DNA of 64,000 bases, from the NCBI RefSeq assembly GCF_023091745.1, contig NC_068913.1:13782001-13846000 (forward strand), given 5' to 3'. Positions 57,821 to 64,000 of the stretch are shown one piece after another. The stretch comes from Budorcas taxicolor (lineage: Eukaryota > Chordata > Mammalia > Artiodactyla > Bovidae). The position numbers and the translations under genes are program-made. The notes under the pieces are model-generated. The model was given only the letters and a program-made list of their open reading frames with translations. It did not search any database and was not told the origin of the DNA. Position 1 is the first letter of the stretch; each line of letters begins with the position of its first letter.

Positions 57821-58034
57821 AAATTTATTTTTATACAAAACTTTATGAAAAATTATTTATGAAACACTTTTAAAAATGCCATTCTTAAGTATAAAAATGG
57901 AGTAGATCAACATTTTAAAAGGAAATGCTTGCCTGGAAGTGATTGTCATGTGCAGGCAAAATCTTCATCCTTAAGGGTGATCATAATATTTTAAAATTCA
58001 GCTGATTGTATTATCATTTACTTCACTAATACCT

Positions 58035-58247
58035 GGGCTTCCCAGGTGGCACTAGTGGTGAAGTATCCACCTACCAATGCAGGGGGTGCAGGTTCTGTCC
58101 CTGGGTCGGGGAGATCCCCTAGAGGAGGCTATGGCAACCCACTCCAGTATTCTTGCCTGGAGAATGCCATGGACAGAGGAGCCTGGTGGGCTGCAGTCCG
58201 TAGGGTCACAAAGAGTTGGACAAGACTGAAGCGACTTAGCATGCACG
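58035..58247 (+). mobile_element. Bov-tA SINE, full length
   Basis: Complete head (gggcttcccaggtggcacta) and tail (gactgaagcgacttagcatg). It is bounded by an exact 11-base duplication cactaatacct at 58024-58034 and 58248-58258. Confidence 0.95.
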
Positions 58248-58294
58248 CACTAATACCTAGTGGTCCTATTCCATAGAAGATATTTGAGAGAATT

Positions 58295-58565
58295 GGTTTT
58301 TAATTTTATTTCTTGTTGGCTATGCTGGGTCTTCAGCGCTTCACTGGGGATTTTATCTAGCTGGGTGAGTGGGGACTACTCTCCCTTGCCGTGTGTGGAC
58401 TTCTCATTGTGCTGGCTTCTCTCACTATGCCTCCCAGAGTCAGTAGTTGGGGCTCACAGGCTTAGTTGCCCCACGGCATGTGAAATCTTCCCAGACCAGG
58501 TGTTGAACCCAAGTCCCTTGAATTGGCTCACGGATTCCTAAGCACTGGACCATCAAGGAAGTCTG
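58295..58565 (-). mobile_element. CHR-type SINE
   Basis: Reverse orientation, ending ctaagcactggaccatcaag and gaagtc. Flanked by ttgagagaatt at 58284-58294 and ttgagaggatt at 58566-58576 (10 of 11). Confidence 0.87.
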
Positions 58566-59400
58566 TTGAGAGGATTTTTTAATAATGAAAATTGCTAAAA
58601 AGGATCATAAAAGTATTAAGAATTTTTTAAAAATTATACAGCTACCACAGATGGATTATTTAAATTTTTTAATCTCCACTGCCAAAATAATAAGCCAGAA
58701 CTTAGCTGATGGTGAAAGTTCTCCATGTTTATCTCTTAATATGCGTTCCAGCCAGACCAGTCTTACTGTTCCCCAAATGTACTATTCCTTAGTCCCCACT
58801 CTCTCATCCACCTAAATCCAATTTTTTTAACATAGAATTTAAACTCCACATCCTCTGTGAAACCAACAGTTTATATTCTTTTCAACTATTCTAGCATTAT
58901 TTACCTGGTTCCATTATATTGTCCTTTTTTTTTCCACTCCTTCAGTAAGATTGCAACTCCAGTGTCAAGATGGATACAGTCATGTGCTATACCCAAAGTA
59001 GGTCTAGAAATGCTTGGCCATCAGTTAAGGAGTTCTGGTTTTACTTCTGCCATCTTAAAAACAAAATTCCTCTGTCTCTAGCATTCCCAAAGCTACAGCT
59101 TCATTTATCTTCTCCTACAGACCTGAATTGCCTCTTGTCAAGATCACCAAGAGCCTGCATATTGCTGAATCTATTGATCAGTTCTTAGGCTCCACCCTAC
59201 TTAACCTATGTTTGACACAATGTACTGCCCGCTCCTCCACTATGATTCCAGGATGTCACCATTTCCTGTTCCCCACTACCTCCGCAGCCATTCCTTCACA
59301 GTCCTAGATACTAGACTCTCTTCATTCTGTCAGTCTCTGAACTCCAGTTCCCCAAAGCTCAGTCCTCAGAACTTCAGGTGATATTACCTAAGGATTGAGT

Positions 59401-59668
59401 GCTGCTGCTGCTAGGTCGCTTCAGTCGTGTCCGACTCTGTGCGACCCCATAGACGGCAGCCCACCAGGCTCCCCCGTCCCCGGGATTCTCCAGGCAAGAA
59501 CACTGGAGTGGGTTGCCATCTCCTTCTCCAATGCATGAAAGTGAAAAGTGAAAGGGAAGTTGCTCAGTAGTGCCGAACTCTTAGCGACCCCATGGACTGC
59601 AGCCCACCAGACTCCTCTGTCCATGGGATTTTCCAGGCAAGAGCACTGGAGTTGCCATTGCCTTCTCC
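59401..59668 (-). mobile_element. dimeric Bov-tA SINE nested in L2
   Basis: Same dimer structure as the 39.7 kb copy, with gaaagtgaaaagtgaaaggg linking two units. Flanked by aaggattgagt at 59390-59400 and aaggagtgagt at 59669-59679 (10 of 11). Confidence 0.92.
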
Positions 59669-59890
59669 AAGGAGTGAGTATAAATAGTCAAATGGCTTTA
59701 AACATTATATCTGGATGTATTTTGATGTCTACCAGCCAAATTTATGTCTTTAGTCTGAACTTCTTCCCTGAAATTCAAATCTAGATACCTGAATATCTCT
59801 ATTTGAATATTCAAAAGACATCTCAAACTTAACAGGTCTAAAGCTAAGCTTCTCCACTACTGGCCGCAAACAAAAACACTCATAGTCTTT

Positions 59891-60098
59891 TGTTTGTTTG
59901 TTTGTTTGTTTTAAGAGGCCTGGCTTTTTTTCCTTTTCTGCTGTGCTGCATCTTCATGGCTGCACACGGGCTTTCTCTAGTTGCAGCGAGTGGGGGCTTC
60001 TCTAGTGGCAGCGAGTGGGGGCTTCTCATTGCAGTGGCTTCTCCTATTGCAGAGCATAGTCTCTCTAGTTGTACGGGCTTCAGTAGTTGCAGCACACA
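59891..60098 (-). mobile_element. CHR-type SINE nested in L2, with internal duplication
   Basis: Reverse orientation with a (tttg)n tail on the left. A unit of about 25 bases (gcagcgagtgggggcttct core) occurs twice in tandem at about 59977-60028. Flanked by caaaaacactcatagtcttt at 59871-59890 and a near copy at 60099-60116 with two bases missing. Confidence 0.87.
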
Positions 60099-60767
60099 CA
60101 AAAACACCCAGTCTTTTTCTCAGCAAATGGCAACTACATTGTTCAATTGTTCAAAACACTTCAACTCTTAGACTTTTTGTTTTATACTTTAGTAAATCTT
60201 GTTATTTTCATCTTCAAAATAGTTCCATAATTCAGTAATTCAACCACGTTTCATCATCTCCAATGTGATCACCCTGTTCTAGAAGTCTGCTGGCTCTTTC
60301 TTGAATTATGGTACCCGTCAGCTTTTTTCTTTGTAGGTCTGCCATACTTCCTCTTTTTACATAGCTATGCTTCTCAGCTTCCATCTCGCCCCTCCTTAGA
60401 ACATAATCTTTCGAGGACAAGGTTTTTATTTTACTCCCTATGGTATCCACAGCTCCTAGAATAATACCTCATAATTACTTGCCAAATGAACTAATTAATA
60501 AAAGCTACAGAAATAGTATCAAGTACTAATCCCATACAGGGCAGGTGGGCAGCCCTGCAAAATGATGAAAAGGAAAATTAGTTTCCCAGCTGCCTTCTTA
60601 GTGATTTGGACAAGAGGCTAAAAATATGCTTTATTTGAGTTTTAGGATATTGATTTGAATACTGTTATAAAAAATTTAACCCACTTACATGGTCAGATGA
60701 AAAATGAGTGCAAATAGTCACACGGCACATAACCTGTGACTCTGCAGCAAATAAGGGTCTTTGTGTG

Positions 60768-60970
60768 GCCTCCCAGGTGGCACTAGTGGTAAAGAATCTG
60801 CCTGCCAAAGCAGGAGATACAAGAGACCTGGGTTCGATTCCTGCATCGAGAAGATCCCCTGGAGTAGGAGATGGCAACCCACTCCAGCATTCTTGCCTGG
60901 AAAATTCCATGTGCAGAGGAACCTGGTGGGCTACTGTCCGTGGGGCTGCAAAGAGTCTGAGAGAACTGAA
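60768..60970 (+). mobile_element. Bov-tA SINE
   Basis: Near full-length sense copy (gcctcccaggtggcactagt, gatggcaacccactccagca, aagagtctgagagaactgaa). Confidence 0.9.
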
Positions 60971-62894
60971 CAAATGAGCCTAACGGTTTTTGCGGCCTGG
61001 ATGGAAGTCACTTGCATTCCTGAGTGCTAGCCATACTAGGTAGAACAGGCTCTGACTTGCTGTGCATTCTACTATTTTTCATTCTCTTACTTTATGCTGG
61101 GAAAAATGTCAATTGCAATCTGTCATTGTACTTATGCTATTATATTTGTTATAGTAGTGGGAATTATTTGGAATCCTATCTCTACCAAAAGTGGAAAATG
61201 AAAAGATAAACTAGGAAGGCTATGTATTTTAAAAAGAGATTGTGCTTTTTGTGGAAGTAAAAAATATTCTTCTGTGTTCAGACAAAATGTGACTGTGTCA
61301 TAAAACTACTTAAAAATGCCACTTCAAAAACCATTATGAAATCAACCCTACTAAAAATTATTTCCAGTACATAAAAATGTATATGTGGATGCCAGTATAA
61401 GTAAAAATCAGATTAATGAATTAAATGAAAGCCTGAAATTTCAACTGGACTTTAATGAAAACTTATTAAATAATACATGCTGCAAAATTCAGGTATATAT
61501 TAAATGAAAAAATTACATCAGAATATGTAACAGATGGTAAGTTTTAAAATCATATCCATTGAATGTACCAGAAATTACATGCCAAAAAATAAGCTTTGAA
61601 AATAGAAAGCTAATGAGGAAAACTTATCTCCTTCAGTATATCAAGATATGGCCACCTAATTATATTTGTGCTTACACTGAGAATTCTAATGTAACCAACT
61701 CAGAAATATACCAATGTCCTATTCATTATAAGAAAATGATATACTGATTGATTGAGGAAATCCTAAAATTTGATATAGGATGAATACAGTCACTGATATC
61801 ATAAACTGGGAGTGTTTGGTGGCTTATCTTATGGACAAGTCAGTGTTTTCTTTGATAAATTGGATGTATCATATGGGAGCCTGCTATATAAAAAAAGGTT
61901 ACATGGCATTGTACTTAGAGTTCTTTAGAACTATCGAAAGAAATTAAAATTTTTTCATAATTCAAGAGAAAATGACCATTAGCCTGGTTTCAAAGACTGG
62001 AATAAAGATGGCCTGTTTTGATTGGCTATTCAACTCATCTTACCAGTTTGAATATTTCTCTGCAAAGACATTCAAAACTGATTGAATATATGACTCGATT
62101 TGTTCATTCTCAGGATAGCTGAGATTTGGAGAAATGTATCTGGCAACATATTTATTCTGGTTCATTTTCTTACACTAAAAATGGTTACTACAGAGGGAAC
62201 AGTTGGCACCTACCTTCCCAAAATTATAGGGTTGAAGACTAAATTCTAGAAAACTCTTTCTTGTCTTAAATTTTATAAAATGTAAAAGCACTATTCATTT
62301 TCCTTTTCATATTAATAGTGATAGTACAAGTGAACTATGAGGGAAAAGTGCAAGTTATATGGCTGCCACTCAATATGGTACCAAACCCTAAATACAACAA
62401 AATCGGAATACCTGAATTCTAGGTAACACCAGGAGTAGTTGCTTTAAAATATAAAAGTTATACAGGTATCTTATCCATTATGAAGAATTTGGGGAAATAT
62501 GAAACAGGATAAAATGAAATGCTTTGTCTTTAAAGGATTCAAAGATAAAATTTTTACTAAACATCATAATGGAAAAAAAATCTGACATTTTTACATCTTA
62601 AGAAAAAATGGTACCAAGATTCTTTTTCCAAATTCGAGGTAAACCAACAAAGAAAAACTTTTGCATTTTTTATTTTCAAATTTAAAATATCTCCAATATT
62701 ATAAACATATGTTATATTAAAGGCTTACACCATCTTACATTAAAAATAAAAAGGTTATCTGGTAGTTGTGGGTCTTTTTTTTCTTTAATTCTTAGCTTTC
62801 TTTACTCTCTAATCAAAGTACTTGATTTTTGACCGTAGTTTTTTCATAACTAGGTCAGTATGTTTTGTTTTGTCTCATAAATCATAGGATCAGT

Positions 62895-62985
62895 GTGAGT
62901 CGCTCAGTCATGTCTGACTCTGTGACTGCATGAACAGTGGCCCGCCAGGCTCCTCTGTCCATGGGATTCTCCAGACAAGGTAAAT
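62895..62985 (-). mobile_element. Bov-tA SINE, partial
   Basis: Reverse partial copy (gagtcgctcagtcatgtctg, gctcctctgtccatgggatt). Confidence 0.85.
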
Positions 62986-63039
62986 AATACTGAGAGCATC
63001 TTCTATGTTCTCCTCACCTCCCCTCAGAAAACAGCAGCC

Positions 63040-63340
63040 AACATTTTCTCCTGTGTTTCCTCCTTCAGTGGAAGGTAGCACCGTCCTTCTTTCTCTGCAG
63101 TGGAAAACCTAGGAATCATCTAACTCTTGATTCTTTCTCATACATTCCATGCAATCCATTTCTTAAATCCTTTTCAGTCCTCATATTTCTCTTCTCTCGT
63201 TGCTACCGCCTCTTTTCAGGCTCTTATTTCCCCTCTAGAATCTGGAAATATCTGGTTTTGCTTTTATCATTATCTAGATCATTTTCTTCTTCCTTTCTCT
63301 TTCACTGTTGCATATTAAATCAGATTCTGGCCAATGAGGT
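63040..63340 (+). repeat. L2-like ancient repeat
   Basis: The order gaaaacctaggaatcatcta, cattccatgcaatccatttc resembles L2 3' sequence. Diverged. Confidence 0.45.
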
Positions 63341-63494
63341 CAATGAAATTAAAATCTCATAGGGTAGATGAAGATTAGTATTTCTTATATGTTCTGCAGC
63401 CACATACTGTAGAATGTGGCTAGGCTGAGACTCAGTGTTGGAGAAATTTCAAATGTCTTTGCCAGTCTTTGTACAAAGTCTTCATTATCTTCAA

Positions 63495-63603
63495 GACGGT
63501 TTGTCGTTCCCTTCTCCGGGGGATCTTCCTGACTCAGAGATTGAACCTGGGTCTCCTGCATTGCAGGCAGACTCTTTACCATCTGAGCCAGCAGAGAAGC
63601 CCT
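63495..63603 (-). mobile_element. Bov-tA SINE, 5' part only
   Basis: Reverse copy of the tRNA-derived half (gattgaacctgggtctcctg, ctctttaccatctgagccag). Confidence 0.85.
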
Positions 63604-64000
63604 GATTAACAGGATCATACTGTACTCTGTGAGACTAGACTAGATAGGTTTGGAGTAGCAAGACGAGTTTTTTCCTAAGTGATTCAGGAGAAAAATAGTG
63701 ACAGCCATCTCTGATGTAGACAGGGTAAACTAGAATTAAGAACCCACCTCACCTCCTTCCATCTCATCCTCACCTCAGGACACTATCACTAAGAAAAAAT
63801 AATGGAAAAACATTTACTTGAAGACCAAAAGGCCCAGCACTTTCAAAACACATTCACGCACAAGGGAAATAGAGCTGGAGCACTTAGAGATTATGAAAGT
63901 TTAAAGGGAAACTGTAGAAAAGTAATGTATGGGCATGGCTATCCAAAAAAGAATTTACATAGAATAATGGAAGGAACACACACATACAGTGGAAGGAGTA

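Larger units (their letters stand above)
58930..60480 (+). repeat. L2 LINE with two nested SINEs
   Basis: L2-like sequence continues across the insertions. It has an RT-region-like part (59090-59390), a later part (59740-59870) and the 3' end (60110-60480, with aggacaaggtttttatttta and cacagctcctagaataatac). A Bov-tA dimer and a CHR interrupt it. Confidence 0.65.
52931..64000. other. intergenic DNA downstream of CASD1
   Basis: No coding exon on either strand was recognised. Repeats fill about half: L1 at 54107-56420 and 57185-57820, Bov-tA, CHR and L2. Stretches 52940-54090, 56440-57180 and 60990-62880 are AT-rich with nothing recognised. In other mammals SGCE lies next on the opposite strand; none of its exons were recognised here. 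Confidence 0.8.

Noticed and set aside
52931..64000. Possible SGCE 3' exons on the minus strand
   Set aside because: SGCE is expected downstream in mammals, but no spliced frame resembling its C-terminus was recognised in this interval.
1..64000. CRISPR arrays, operons, phage or bacterial systems
   Set aside because: The window is mammalian chromosomal DNA. Direct repeats are interspersed SINEs and LINEs or microsatellites, with no regular spacer pattern.

Overview
This is a stretch of ruminant (most likely bovid) nuclear DNA. The evidence is the dense load of ruminant-specific repeats: Bov-tA SINEs, 5'-truncated BovB LINEs, CHR-type tRNA-derived SINEs and ruminant L1, lying over older MIR, L2 and hAT remnants. 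The sequence is AT-rich, its genes have introns, and there is no bacterial-type operon or CRISPR array. Species cannot be fixed from the sequence alone.

One protein-coding gene fills most of the window: CASD1 on the + strand, the Golgi sialic-acid O-acetyltransferase. Seventeen coding exons can be placed from 6620 to the stop codon at 51755-51757. All have AG/GT borders and join in one open frame of 752 complete codons plus a split first glycine. If numbered as the 797-residue human protein, this is residues 45-797. Exon 1 (about 44 residues, with the start codon) and the promoter lie upstream of the window, so positions 1-6619 are the end of intron 1. The lumenal SGNH/GDSL catalytic part is in exons 2-7 (Ser94, Asp270 and His273 all present). 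The multi-membrane acyltransferase part is in exons 8-18. The 3' UTR runs from 51758 to about 52930 with three AATAAA signals.

Layout: 1-6.6 kb is intron 1. 6.6-7.4 kb holds exons 2-3. 7.4-19 kb is a long intron with a BovB fragment, an L1 that looks 5'-inverted, and an L1 with its 5' end but not its 3' end that is itself split by a BovB insertion. 19-30.5 kb holds exons 4-10. 30.4-35.7 kb is an intron with a GC-rich island carrying an 89-codon ORF followed by ATTAAA and an A-rich tract, possibly a retrocopy or an unannotated small gene. 35.7-45.4 kb holds exons 11-17. 45.4-51.5 kb is an intron made almost wholly of antisense L1. 51.5-52.9 kb is exon 18 with the 3' UTR. 53-64 kb is intergenic, with two sense L1 fragments, an L2 carrying two nested SINEs, and Bov-tA copies. 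In mammals the next gene on this side is SGCE on the opposite strand; no SGCE exon was recognised here.

No new multi-gene system was found. The items most worth a second look are the GC-rich small ORF in the CASD1 intron, the L1-rich last intron whose L1 5' UTR points an antisense promoter, if one exists, toward exon 18, and several nested insertions whose target-site duplications can be read directly.
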